From Micromussa lordhowensis (Eukaryota > Cnidaria > Anthozoa > Scleractinia > Lobophylliidae), in the NCBI GenBank assembly GCA_964020085.1, contig CAXHUQ010000829.1, positions 232,292-296,291 of the forward strand: 64,000 nt of DNA, given 5' to 3'. How positions within the stretch are numbered: the first letter of the stretch is position 1; every line of letters starts with the position of its first letter. Both the position numbers and the translations under genes were made by a program. The notes below the pieces were generated by a model. That model was not told the origin of the DNA. It worked only from the letters and a program-made list of their open reading frames with translations, and ran no database searches. This document shows positions 49,246 to 62,700 of this stretch, piece after piece.

Positions 49246-52200
49246 TGCTAACCAGCCCGTTTGCTAATTAGCCGAACTTTGCGCGCGTCGCAACTTTGCA
49301 AACTAATACCACCAAAGCACTCCCGGGGTCGGTCCGGGTCCAAATGCGAAGTATCGGAGCTGCGCGAAATCTCCCACTATGCTAATCAGCCCGCAGATCC
49401 CCAGGCGTGGCCGGCTGGCTGACTCGTTAGCCGAGCTTGACGCGTGTCGCAACTTGGCAAACTAATGGCACCAAAGCACTCCTGGGGTGGGTCCGGGTCC
49501 ACATGCAAAGTTTCGGAGCTGCGCGACATCTCGCACTATGCTAACCAGCCCGTTTGCTAATTAGCCGAACTTTGCGCGCGTCGCAACTTTGCAAACTAAT
49601 ACCACCAAAGCACTCCCGGGGTCGGTCCGGGTCCAAATGCGAAGTATCGGAGCTGCGCGAAATCTCCCACTATGCTAATCAGCCCGCAGATCCCCAGGCG
49701 TGGCCGGCTGGCTGACTCGTTAGCCGAGCTTGACGCGTGTCGCAACTTGGCAAACTAATGGCACCAAAGCACTCCTGGGGTGGGTCCGGGTCCACATGCA
49801 AAGTTTCGGAGCTGCGCGACATCTCGCACTATGCTAACCAGCCCGTTTGCTAATTAGCCGAACTTTGCGCGCGTCGCAACTTTGCAAACTAATACCACCA
49901 AAGCACTCCCGGGGTCGGTCCGGGTCCAAATGCGAAGTATCGGAGCTGCGCGAAATCTCCCACTATGCTAATCAGCCCGCAGATCCCCAGGCGTGGCCGG
50001 CTGGCTGACTCGTTAGCCGAGCTGGACGCGTGTCGCAACTTGGCAAACTAATGGCACCAAAGCACTCCTGGGGTGGGTCCGGGTCCACATGCAAAGTTTC
50101 GGAGCTGCGCGACATCTCGCACTATGCTAACCAGCCCGTTTGCTAATTAGCCGAACTTTGCGCGCGTCGCAACTTTGCAAACTAATACCACCAAAGCACT
50201 CCCGGGGTCGGTCCGGGTCCAAATGCGAAGTATCGGAGCTGCGCGAAATCTCCCACTATGCTAATCAGCCCGCAGATCCCCAGGCGTGGCCGGCTGGCTG
50301 ACTCGTTAGCCGAGCTTGACGCGTGTCGCAACGTGGCAAACTAATGGCACCAAAGCACTCCTGGGGTGGGTCCGGGTCCACATGCAAAGTTTCGGAGCTG
50401 CGCGACATCTCGCACTATGCTAACCAGCCCGTTTGCTAATTAGCCGAACTTTGCGCGCGTCGCAACTTTGCAAACTAATACCACCAAAGCACTCCCGGGG
50501 TCGGTCCGGGTCCAAATGCGAAGTATCGGAGCTGCGCGAAATCTCCCACTATGCTAATCAGCCCGCAGATCCCCAGGCGTGGCCGGCTGGCTGACTCGTT
50601 AGCCGAGCTTGACGCGTGTCGCAACTTGGCAAACTAATGGCACCAAAGCACTCCTGGGGTGGGTCCGGGTCCACATGCAAAGTTTCGGAGCTGCGCGACA
50701 TCTCGCACTATGCTAACCAGCCCGTTTGCTAATTAGCCGAACTTTGCGCGCGTCGCAACTTTGCAAACTAATACCACCAAAGCACTCCCGGGGTCGGTCC
50801 GGGTCCAAATGCGAAGTATCGGAGCTGCGCGAAATCTCCCACTATGCTAATCAGCCCGCAGATCCCCAGGCGTGGCCGGCTGGCTGACTCGTTAGCCGAG
50901 CTTGACGCGTGTCGCAACTTGGCAAACTAATGGCACCAAAGCACTCCTGGGGTGGGTCCGGGTCCACATGCAAAGTTTCGGAGCTGCGCGACATCTCGCA
51001 CTATGCTAACCAGCCCGTTTACTAATTAGCCGAACTTTGCGCGCGTCGCAACTTTGCAAACTAATACCACCAAAGCACTCCCGGGGTCGGTCCGGGTCCA
51101 AATGCGAAGTATCGGAGCTGTGCGAAATCTCCCACTATGCTAATCAGCCCGCAGATCCCCAGGCGTGGCCGGCTGGCTGACTCGTTAGCCGAGCTTGACG
51201 CGTGTCGCAACTTGGCAAACTAATGGCACCAAAGCACTCCTGGGGTGGGTCCGGGTCCACATGCAAAGTTTCGGAGCTGCGCGACATCTCGCACTATGCT
51301 AACCAGCCCGTTTGCTAATTAGCCGAACTTTGCGCGCGTCGCAACTTTGCAAACTAATACCACCAAAGCACTCCCGGGGTCGGTCCGGGTCCAAATGCGA
51401 AGTATCGGAGCTGCGCGAAATCTCCCACTATGCTAATCAGCCCGCAGATCCCCAGGCGTGGCCGGCTGGCTGACTCGTTAGCCGAGCTTGACGCGTGTCG
51501 CAACTTGGCAAACTAATGGCACCAAAGCACTCCTGGGGTGGGTCCGGGTCCACATGCAAAGTTTCAGAGCTGCGCGACATCTCGCACTATGCTAACCAGC
51601 CTTTTTGCTAATTAGCCGAACTTTGCGCGCGTCGCAACTTTGCAAACTAATACCACCAAAGCACTCCCGGGGTCGGTCCGGGTCCAAATGCGAAGTATCG
51701 GAGCTGCGCGAAATCTCCCACTATGCTAATCAGCCCGCAGATCCCCAGGCGTGGCCGGCTGGCTGACTCGTTAGCCGAGCTTGACGCGTGTCGCAACGAG
51801 GCAAACTAATGGCACCAAAGCACTCCTGGGGTGGGTCCGGGTCCACATGCAAAGTTTCGGAGCTGCGCGACATCTTGCACTATGCTAACCAGCCCGTTTG
51901 CTAATTAGCCGAACTTTGCGCGCGTCGCAACTTTGCAAACTAATACCACCAAAGCACTCCCGGGGTCGGTCCGGGTCCAAATGCGAAGTATCGGAGCTGC
52001 GCGAAATCTCCCACTATGCTAATCAGCCCGCAGATCCCCAGGCGTGGCCGGCTGGCTGACTCGTTAGCCGAGCTTGACGCGTGTCGCAACTTGGCAAACT
52101 AATGGCACCAAAGCACTCCTGGGGTGGGTCCGGGTCCACATGCAAAGTTTCGGAGCTGCGCGACATCTCGCACTATGCTAACCAGCCCGTTTGCTAATTA

Positions 52201-55200
52201 GCCGAACTTTGCGCGTTTCGCAACTTTGCAAACTAATACCACCAAAGCACTCCCGGGGTCGGTCCGGGTCCAAATGCGAAGTATCGGAGCTGCGCGAAAT
52301 CTCCCACTATGCTAATCAGCCCGCAGATCCCCAGGCGTGGCCGGCTGGCTGACTCATTAGCTGAGCTTGACGCGTGTCGCAACTTGGCAAACTAATGGCA
52401 CCAAAGCACTCCTGGGGTGGGTCCGGGTCCACATGCAAAGTTTCGGAGCTGCGCGACATCTCGCACTATGCTAACCAGCCCGTTTGCTAATTAGCCGAAC
52501 ATTGCGCGCGTCGCAACTTTGCAAACTAATACCACCAAAGCACTCCCGGGGTCGGTCCGGGTCCAAATGCGAAGTATCGGAGCTGTGCGAAATCTCCCAC
52601 TATGCTAATCAGCCCGCAGATCCCCAGGCGTGGCCGGCTGGCTGACTCGTTAGCCGAGCTTGACGCGTGTCGCAACTTGGCAAACTAATGGCACCAAAGC
52701 ACTCCTGGGGTGGGTCCGGGTCCACATGCAAAGTTTCGGAGCTGCGCGACATCTCGCACTATGCTAACCAGCCCGTTTGCTAATTAGCCGAACATTGCGC
52801 GCGTCGCAACTTTGCAAACTAATACCACCAAAGCACTCCCGGGGTCGGTCCGGGTCCAAATGCGAAGTATCGGAGCTGCGCGAAATCTCCCACTATGCTA
52901 ATCAGCCCGCAGATCCCCAGGCGTGGCCGGCTGGCTGACTCGTTAGCCGAGCTTGACGCGTGTCGCAACTTGGCAAACTAATGGCACCAAAGCACTCCTG
53001 GGGTGGGTCCGGGTCCACATGCAAAGTTTCGGAGCTGCGCGACATCTCGCACTATGCTAACCAGCCCGTTTGCTAATTAACCGAACTTTGCGCGCGTCGC
53101 AACTTTGCAAACTAATACCACCAAAGCACTCCCGGGGTCGGTCCGGGTCCAAATGCGAAGTATCGGAGCTGCGCAAAATCTCCCACTATGCTAATCAGCC
53201 CGCAGATCCCCAGGCGTGGCCGGCTGGCTGACTCGTTAGCCGAGCTTGACGCGTGTCGCAACTTGGCAAACTAATGGCACCAAAGCACTCCTGGGGTGGG
53301 TCCGGGTCCACATGCAAAGTTTCGGAGCTGCGCGACATCTCGCACTATGCTAACCAGCCCGTTTGCTAATTAACCGAATTTTGCGCGCGTCGCAACTTTG
53401 CAAACTAATACCACCAAAGCACTCCTGGTGTCGGTCCGGGTCCAAATGCGAAGTATCGGAGCTGCGCGAAATCTCCCACTATGCTAATCAGCCCGCAGAT
53501 CCCCAGGCGTGGCCGGCTGGCTGACTCGTTAGCCGAGCTTGACACGTGTCGCAACTTGGCAAACTAATGGCACCAAAGCACTCCTGGGGTGGGTCCGGGT
53601 CCACATGCAAAGTTTCGGAGCTGCGCGACATCTCGCACTATGCTAACCAGCCCGTTTGCTAATTAGCCGAACTTTGCGCGCGTCGCAACTTTGCAAACTA
53701 ATACCACCAAAGCACTCCCGGGGTCGGTCCGGGTCCAAATGCGAAGTATCGGAGCTGCGCGAAATCTCCCACTATGCTAATCAGCCCGCAGATCCCCAGG
53801 CGTGGCCGGCTGGCTGACTCGTTAGCCGAGCTTGACGCGTGTCGCAACTTGGCAAACTAATGGCACCAAAGCACTCCTGGGGTGGGTCCGGGTCCACATG
53901 CAAAGTTTCGGAGCTGCGCGACATCTCGCACTATGCTAACCAGCCCGTTTGCTAATTAGCCGAACTTTGCGCGCGTCGCAACTTTGCAAACTAATACCAC
54001 CAAAGCACTCCCGGGGTCGGTCCGGGTTTAAATGCGAAGTATCGGAGCTGCGCAAAATCTCCCACTATGCTAATCAGCCCGCAGATCCCCAGGCGTGGCT
54101 GGCTGGCTGACTCGTTAGCCGAGCTTGACGCGTGTCGCAACTTGGCAAACTAATGGCACCAAAGCACTCCTGGGGTGGGTCTGGGTCCACATGCAAAGTT
54201 TCGGAGCTGCGCGACATCTCGCACTATGCTAACCAGCCCGTTTGCTAATTAGCCGAACTTTGCGCGCGTCGCAACTTTGCAAACTAATACCACCAAAGCA
54301 CTCCCGGGGTCAGTCCGGGTCCAAATGCGAAGTATCGGAGCTGCGCGAAATCTCCCACTATGCTAATCAGCCCGCAGATCCCCAAGCGTGGCCGGCTGGC
54401 TGACTCGTTAGCCGAGCTTGACGCGTGTCGCAACTTGGCAAACTAATGGCACCAAAGCACTCCTGGGGTGGGTCCGGGTCCACATGCAAAGTTTCGGAGC
54501 TGCGCGACATCTCGCACTATGCTAACCAGCCCGTTTGCTAATTAGCCGAACTTTGCGCGCGTCGCAACTTTGCAAACTAATACCACCAAAGCACTCCCGG
54601 GGTCGGTCCGGGTCCAAATGCGAAGTATCGGAGCTGCGCGAAATCTCCCACTATGCTAATCAGCCCGCAGATCCCCAGGCGTGGCCGGCTGGCTGACTCG
54701 TTAGCCGAGCTTGACGCGTGTCGCAACTTGGCAAACTAATGGCACCAAAGCACTCCTGGGGTGGGTCCGGGTCCACATGCAAAGTTTCGGAGCTGCGCGA
54801 CATCTCGCACTATGCTAACCAGCCCGTTTGCTAATTAGTCGAACTTTGCGCGCGTCGCAACTTTGCAAACTAATACCACCAAAGCACTCCCGGGGTCGGT
54901 CCGGGTCCAAATGCGAAGTATCGGAGCTGCGCGAAATCTCCCACTATGCTAATCAGCCCGCAGATCCCCAGGCGTGGCCGGCTGGCTGACTCGTTAGCCG
55001 AGCTTGACGCGTGTCGCAACTTGGCAAATTAATGGCACCAAAGCACTCCTGGGGTGGGTCCGGGTCCACATGCAAAGTTTCGGAGCTGCGCGACATCTCG
55101 CACTATGCTAACCAGCCCGTTTGCTAATTAGCCGAACTTTGCGCGCGTCGCAACTTTGCAAACTAATACCACCAAAGCACTCCCGGGGTCGGTCCGGGTC

Positions 55201-56700
55201 CAAATGCGAAGTATCGGAGCTGCGCGAAATCTCCCACTATGCTAATCAGCCCGCAGATCCCCAGGCGTGGCCGGCTGGCTGACTCGTTAGCCGAGCTTGA
55301 CGCGTGTCGCAACTTGGCAAACTAATGGCACCAAAGCACTCCTGGGGTGGGTCCGGGTCCACATGCAAAGTTTCGGAGCTGCGCGACATCTCGCACTATG
55401 CTAACCAGCCCGTTTGCTAATTAGCCGAACTTTGCGCGCGTCGCAACTTTGCAAACTAATACCACCAAAGCACTCCCGGGGTCGGTCCGGGTCCAAATGC
55501 GAAGTATCGGAGCTGCGCGAAATCTCCCACTATGCTAATCAGCCCGCAGATCCCCAGGCGTGGCCGGCTGGCTGACTCGTTAGCCGAGCTTGACGCGTGT
55601 CGCAACTTGGCAAACTAATGGCACCAAAGCACTCCTGGGGTGGGTCCGGGTCCACATGCAAAGTTTCGGAGCTGCGCGACCTCTCGCACTATGCTAACCA
55701 GCCCGTTTGCTAATTAGCCGAACTTTGCGCGCGTCGCAACTTTGCAAACTAATACCACCAAAGCACTCCCGGGGTCGGTCCGGGTCCAAATGCGAAGTAT
55801 CGGAGCTGCGCGAAATCTCCCACTATGCTAATCAGCCCGCAGATCCCCAGGCGTGGCCGGCTGGCTGACTCGTTAGCCGAGCTTGACGCGTGTCGCAACT
55901 TGGCAAACTAATGGCACCAAAGCACTCCTGGGGTGGGTCCGGGTCCACATGCAAAGTTTCGGAGCTGCGCGACATCTCGCACTATGCTAACCAGCCCGTT
56001 TGCTAATTAGCCGAACTTTGCGCGCGTCGCAACTTTGCAAACTAATACCACCAAAGCACTCCCGGGGTCGGTCCGGGTCCAAATGCGAAGTATCGGAGCT
56101 GCGCGAAATCTCCCACTATGCTAATCAGCCCGCAGATCCCCAGGCGTGGCCGGCTGGCTGACTCGTTAGCCGAGCTTGACGCGTGTCGCAACTTGGCAAA
56201 CTAATGGCACCAAAGCACTCCTGGGGTGGGTCCGGGTCCACATGCAAAGTTTCGGAGCTGCGCGACATCTCGCACTATGCTAACCAGCCCGTTTGCTAAT
56301 TAGCCGAACTTTGCGCGCGTCGCAACTTTGCAAACTAATACCACCAAAGCACTCCCGGGGTCGGTCCGGGTCCAAATGCGAAGTATCGGAGCTGCGCGAA
56401 ATCTCCCACTATGCTAATCAGCCCGCAGATCCCCAGGCGTGGCCGGCTGGCTGACTCGTTAGCCGAGCTTGACGCGTGTCGCAACTTGGCAAACTAATGG
56501 CACCAAAGCACTCCTGGGGTGGGTCCGGGTCCACATGCAAAGTTTCGGAGCTGCGCGACATCTCGCACTATGCTAACCAGCCCGTTTGCTAATTAGCCGA
56601 ACTTTGCGCGCGTCGCAACTTTGCAAACTAATACCACCAAAGCACTCCCGGGGTCGGTCCGGGTCCAAATGCGAAGTATCGGAGCTGCGCGAAATCTCCC
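49246..56700. repeat. Ordered variant series, copy 3
   Basis: From CAACGAGG to CAAATTAATGG the markers match copy 1 at a constant 29,032 bp (100 dimers minus two A monomers): CTCATTAGCTGAG 52353, CCTGGTGTC 53423, GGGTTTAAATG 54023, GTCAGTCC 54310, TTAGTCGAAC 54836, CAAATTAATGG 55025. GACCTCTCGC at 55678 is three dimers closer than in copy 1, and the ATAACACC dimer is missing there. At the start, CAACGTGG (50329), TTTACTAAT (51021) and CAACGAGG (51794) are closer together than in copy 1. Private changes include AACATTGC (52501, 52794), CCTTTTTGC (about 51601) and GAATTTTGC (about 53377). Both edges are approximate. Confidence 0.8.
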
Positions 56701-59700
56701 ACTATGCTAATCAGCCCGCAGATCCCCAGGCGTGGCCGGCTGGCTGACTCGTTAGCCGAGCTGGACGCGTGTCGCAACTTGGCAAACTAATGGCACCAAA
56801 GCACTCCTGGGGTGGGTCCGGGTCCACATGCAAAGTTTCGGAGCTGCGCGACATCTCGCACTATGCTAACCAGCCCGTTTGCTAATTAGCCGAACTTTGC
56901 GCGCGTCGCAACTTTGCAAACTAATACCACCAAAGCACTCCCGGGGTCGGTCCGGGTCCAAATGCGAAGTATCGGAGCTGCGCGAAATCTCCCACTATGC
57001 TAATCAGCCCGCAGATCCCCAGGCGTGGCCGGCTGGCTGACTTGTTAGCCGAGCTTGACGCGTGTCGCAACGTGGCAAACTAATGGCACCAAAGCACTCC
57101 TGGGGTGGGTCCGGGTCCACATGCAAAGTTTCGGAGCTGCGCGACATCTCGCACTATGCTAACCAGCCCGTTTGCTAATTAGCCGAACTTTGCGCGCGTC
57201 GCAACTTTGCAAACTAATACCACCAAAGCACTCCCGGGGTCGGTCCGGGTCCAAATGCGAAGTATCGGAGCTGCGCGAAATCTCCCACTATGCTAATCAG
57301 CCCGCAGATCCCCAGGCGTGGCCGGCTGGCTGACTCGTTAGCCGAGCTTGACGCGTGTCGCAACTTGGCAAACTAATGGCACCAAAGCACTCCTGGGGTG
57401 GGTCCGGGTCCACATGCAAAGTTTCGGAGCTGCGCGACATCTCGCACTATGCTAACCAGCCCGTTTGCTAATTAGCCGAACTTTGCGCGCGTCGCAACTT
57501 TGCAAACTAATACCACCAAAGCACTCCCGGGGTCGGTCCGGGTCCAAATGCGAAGTATCGGAGCTGCGCGAAATCTCCCACTATGCTAATCAGCCCGCAG
57601 ATCCCCAGGCGTGGCCGGCTGGCTGACTCGTTAGCCGAGCTTGACGCGTGTCGCAACTTGGCAAACTAATGGCACCAAAGCACTCCTGGGGTGGGTCCGG
57701 GTCCACATGCAAAGTTTCGGAGCTGCGCGACATCTCGCACTATGCTAACCAGCCCGTTTGCTAATTAGCCGAACTTTGCGCGCGTCGCAACTTTGCAAAC
57801 TAATACCACCAAAGCACTCCCGGGGTCGGTCCGGGTCCAAATGCGAAGTATCGGAGCTGCGCGAAATCTCCCACTATGCTAATCAGCCCGCAGATCCCCA
57901 GGCGTGGCCGGCTGGCTGACTCGTTAGCCGAGCTTGACGCGTGTCGCAACTTGGCAAACTAATGGCACCAAAGCACTCCTGGGGTGGGTCCGGGTCCACA
58001 TGCAAAGTTTCGGAGCTGCGCGACATCTCGCACTATGCTAACCAGCCCGTTTACTAATTAGCCGAACTTTGCGCGCGTCGCAACTTTGCAAACTAATACC
58101 ACCAAAGCACTCCCGGGGTCGGTCCGGGTCCAAATGCGAAGTATCGGAGCTGTGCGAAATCTCCCACTATGCTAATCAGCCCGCAGATCCCCAGGCGTGG
58201 CCGGCTGGCTGACTCGTTAGCCGAGCTTGACGCGTGTCGCAACTTGGCAAACTAATGGCACCAAAGCACTCCTGGGGTGGGTCCGGGTCCACATGCAAAG
58301 TTTCGGAGCTGCGCGACATCTCGCACTATGCTAACCAGCCCGTTTGCTAATTAGCCGAACTTTGCGCGCGTCGCAACTTTGCAAACTAATACCACCAAAG
58401 CACTCCCGGGGTCGGTCCGGGTCCAAATGCGAAGTATCGGAGCTGCGCGAAATCTCCCACTATGCTAATCAGCCCGCAGATCCCCAGGCGTGGCCGGCTG
58501 GCTGACTCGTTAGCCGAGCTTGACGCGTGTCGCAACTTGGCAAACTAATGGCACCAAAGCACTCCTGGGGTGGGTCCGGGTCCACATGCAAAGTTTCGGA
58601 GCTGCGCGACATCTCGCACTATGCTAACCAGCCCGTTTGCTAATTAACCGAACTTTGCGCGCGTCGCAACTTTGCAAACTAATACCACCAAAGCACTCCT
58701 GGGGTCGGTCCGGGTCCAAATGCGAAGTATCGGAGCTGCGCGAAATCTCCCACTATGCTAATCAGCCCGCAGATCCCCAGGCGTGGCCGGCTGGCTGACT
58801 CGTTAGCCGAGCTTGACACGTGTCGCAACTTGGCAAACTAATGGCACCAAAGCACTCCTGGGGTGGGTCCGGGTCCACATGCAAAGTTTCGGAGCTGCGC
58901 GACATCTCGCACTATGCTAACCAGCCCGTTTGCTAATTAGCCGAACTTTGCGCGCGTCGCAACTTTGCAAACTAATACCACCAAAGCACTCCCGGGGTCG
59001 GTCCGGGTCCAAATGCGAAGTATCGGAGCTGCGCGAAATCTCCCACTATGCTAATCAGCCCGCAGATCCCCAGGCGTGGCCGGCTGGCTGACTCGTTAGC
59101 CGAGCTTGACGCGTGTCGCAACTTGGCAAACTAATGGCACCAAAGCACTCCTGGGGTGGGTCCGGGTCCACATGCAAAGTTTCGGAGCTGCGCGACATCT
59201 CGCACTATGCTAACCAGCCCGTTTGCTAATTAGCCGAACTTTGCGCGCGTCGCAACTTTGCAAACTAATACCACCAAAGCACTCCCGGGGTCGGTCCGGG
59301 TCCAAATGCGAAGTATCGGAGCTGCGCGAAATCTCCCACTATGCTAATCAGCCCGCAGATCCCCAGGCGTGGCCGGCTGGCTGACTCGTTAGCCGAGCTT
59401 GACGCGTGTCGCAACTTGGCAAACTAATGGCACCAAAGCACTCCTGGGGTGGGTCCGGGTCCACATGCAAAGTTTCGGAGCTGCGCGACATCTCGCACTA
59501 TGCTAACCAGCCCGTTTGCTAATTAGCCGAACTTTGCGCGCGTCGCAACTTTGCAAACTAATACCACCAAAGCACTCCCGGGGTCGGTCCGGGTCCAAAT
59601 GCGAAGTATCGGAGCTGCGCGAAATCTCCCACTATGCTAATCAGCCCGCAGATCCCCAGGCGTGGCCGGCTGGCTGACTCGTTAGCCGAGCTTGACGCGT

Positions 59701-62700
59701 GTCGCAACTTGGCAAACTAATGGCACCAAAGCACTCCTGGGGTGGGTCCGGGTCCACATGCAAAGTTTCGGAGCTGCGCGACATCTCGCACTATGCTAAC
59801 CAGCCCGTTTGCTAATTAGCCGAACTTTGCGCGCGTCGCAACTTTGCAAACTAATACCACCAAAGCACTCCCGGGGTCGGTCCGGGTCCAAATGCGAAGT
59901 ATCGGAGCTGCGCGAAATCTCCCACTATGCTAATCAGCCCGCAGATCCCCAGGCGTGGCCGGCTGGCTGACTCGTTAGCCGAGCTTGACGCGTGTCGCAA
60001 CTTGGCAAGCTAATGGCACCAAAGCACTCCTGGGGTGGGTCCGGGTCCACATGCAAAGTTTCGGAGCTGCGCGACATCTCGCACTATGCTAACCAGCCCG
60101 TTTGCTAATTAGCCGAACTTTGCGCGCGTCGCAACTTTGCAAACTAATACCACCAAAGCACTCCCGGGGTCGGTCCGGGTCCAAATGCGAAGTATCGGAG
60201 CTGCGCGAAATCTCCCACTATGCTAATCAGCCCGCAGATCCCCAGGCGTGGCCGGCTGGCTGACTCGTTAGCCGAGCTTGACGCGTGTCGCAACGAGGCA
60301 AACTAATGGCACCAAAGCACTCCTGGGGTGGGTCCGGGTCCACATGCAAAGTTTCGGAGCTGCGCGACATCTCGCACTATGCTAACCAGCCCGTTTGCTA
60401 ATTAGCCGAACTTTGCGCGCGTCGCAACTTTGCAAACTAATACCACCAAAGCACTCCCGGGGTCGGTCCGGGTCCAAATGCGAAGTATCGGAGCTGCGCG
60501 AAATCTCCCACTATGCTAATCAGCCCGCAGATCCCCAGGCGTGGCCGGCTGGCTGACTCGTTAGCCGAGCTTGACGCGTGTCGCAACTTGGCAAACTAAT
60601 GGCACCAAAGCACTCCTGGGGTGGGTCCGGGTCCACATGCAAAGTTTCGGAGCTGCGCGACATCTCGCACTATGCTAACCAGCCCGTTTGCTAATTAGCC
60701 GAACTTTGCGCACGTCGCAACTTTGCAAACTAATACCACCAAAGCACTCCCGGGGTCGGTCCGGGTCCAAATGCGAAGTATCGGAGCTGCGCGAAATCTC
60801 CCACTATGCTAATCAGCCCGCAGATCCCCAGGCGTGGCCGGCTGGCTGACTCATTAGCTGAGCTTGACGCGTGTCGCAACTTGGCAAACTAATGGCACCA
60901 AAGCACTCCTGGGGTGGGTCCGGGTCCACATGCAAAGTTTCGGAGCTGCGCGACATCTTGCACTATGCTAACCAGCCCGTTTGCTAATTAGCCGAACTTT
61001 GCGCGCGTCGCAACTTTGCAAACTAATACCACCAAAGCACTCCCGGGGTCGGTCCGGGTCCAAATGCGAAGTATCGGAGCTGTGCGAAATCTCCCACTAT
61101 GCTAATCAGCCCGCAGATCCCCAGGCGTGGCCGGCTGGCTGACTCGTTAGCCGAGCTTGACGCGTGTCGCAACTTGGCAAACTAATGGCACCAAAGCACT
61201 CCTGGGGTGGGTCCGGGTCCACATGCAAAGTTTCGGAGCTGCGCGACATCTCGCACTATGCTAACCAGCCCGTTTGCTAATTAGCCGAACTTTGCGCGCG
61301 TCGCAACTTTGCAAACTAATACCACCAAAGCACTCCCGGGGTCGGTCCGGGTCCAAATGCGAAGTATCGGAGCTGCGCGAAATCTCCCACTATGCTAATC
61401 AGCCCGCAGATCCCCAGGCGTGGCCGGCTGGCTGACTCGTTAGCCGAGCTTGACGCGTGTCGCAACTTGGCAAACTAATGGCACCAAAGCACTCCTGGGG
61501 TGGGTCCGGGTCCACATGCAAAGTTTCGGAGCTGCGCGACATCTCGCACTATGCTAACCAGCCCGTTTGCTAATTAACCGAACTTTGCGCGCGTCGCAAC
61601 TTTGCAAACTAATACCACCAAAGCACTCCCGGGGTCGGTCCGGGTCCAAATGCGAAGTATCGGAGCTGCGCGAAATCTCCCACTATGCTAATCAGCCCGC
61701 AGATCCCCAGGCGTGGCCGGCTGGCTGACTCGTTAGCCGAGCTTGACGCGTGTCGCAACTTGGCAAACTAATAGCACCAAAGCACTCCTGGGGTGGGTCC
61801 GGGTCCACATGCAAAGTTTCGGAGCTGCGCGACATCTCGCACTATGCTAACCAGCCCGTTTGCTAATTAGCCGAACTTTGCGCGCGTCGCAACTTTGCAA
61901 ACTAATACCACCAAAGCACTCCCGGGGTCGGTCCGGGTCCAAATGCGAAGTATCGGAGCTGCGCGAAATCTCCCACTATGCTAATCAGCCCGCAGATCCC
62001 CAGGCGTGGCCGGCTGGCTGACTCGTTAGCCGAGCTTGACGCGTGTCGCAACTTGGCAAACTAATGGCACCAAAGCACTCCTGGGGTGGGTCCGGGTCCA
62101 CATGCAAAGTTTCGGAGCTGCGCGACATCTCGCACTATGCTAACCAGCCCGTTTGCTAATTAGCCGAACTTTGCGCGCGTCGCAACTTTGCAAACTAATA
62201 CCACCAAAGCACTCCCGGGGTCGGTCCGGGTCCAAATGCGAAGTATCGGAGCTGCGCGAAATCTCCCACTATGCTAATCAGCCCGCAGATCCCCAGGCGT
62301 GGCCGGCTGGCTGACTCGTTAGCCGAGCTTGACGCGTGTCGCAACGAGGCAAATTAATGGCACCAAAGCACTCCTGGGGTGGGTCCGGGTCCACATGCAA
62401 AGTTTCGGAGCTGCGCGACATCTCGCACTATGCTAACCAGCCCGTTTGCTAATTAGCCGAACTTTGCGCGCGTCGCAACTTTGCAAACTAATACCACCAA
62501 AGCACTCCCGGGGTCGGTCCGGGTCCAAATGCGAAGTATCGGAGCTGCGCGAAATCTCCCACTATGCTAATCAGCCCGCAGATCCCCAGGCGTGGCCGGC
62601 TGGCTGACTCGTTAGCCGAGCTTGACGCGTGTCGCAACTTGGCAAACTAATGGCACCAAAGCACTCCTGGGGTGGGTCCGGGTCCACATGCAAAGTTTCG

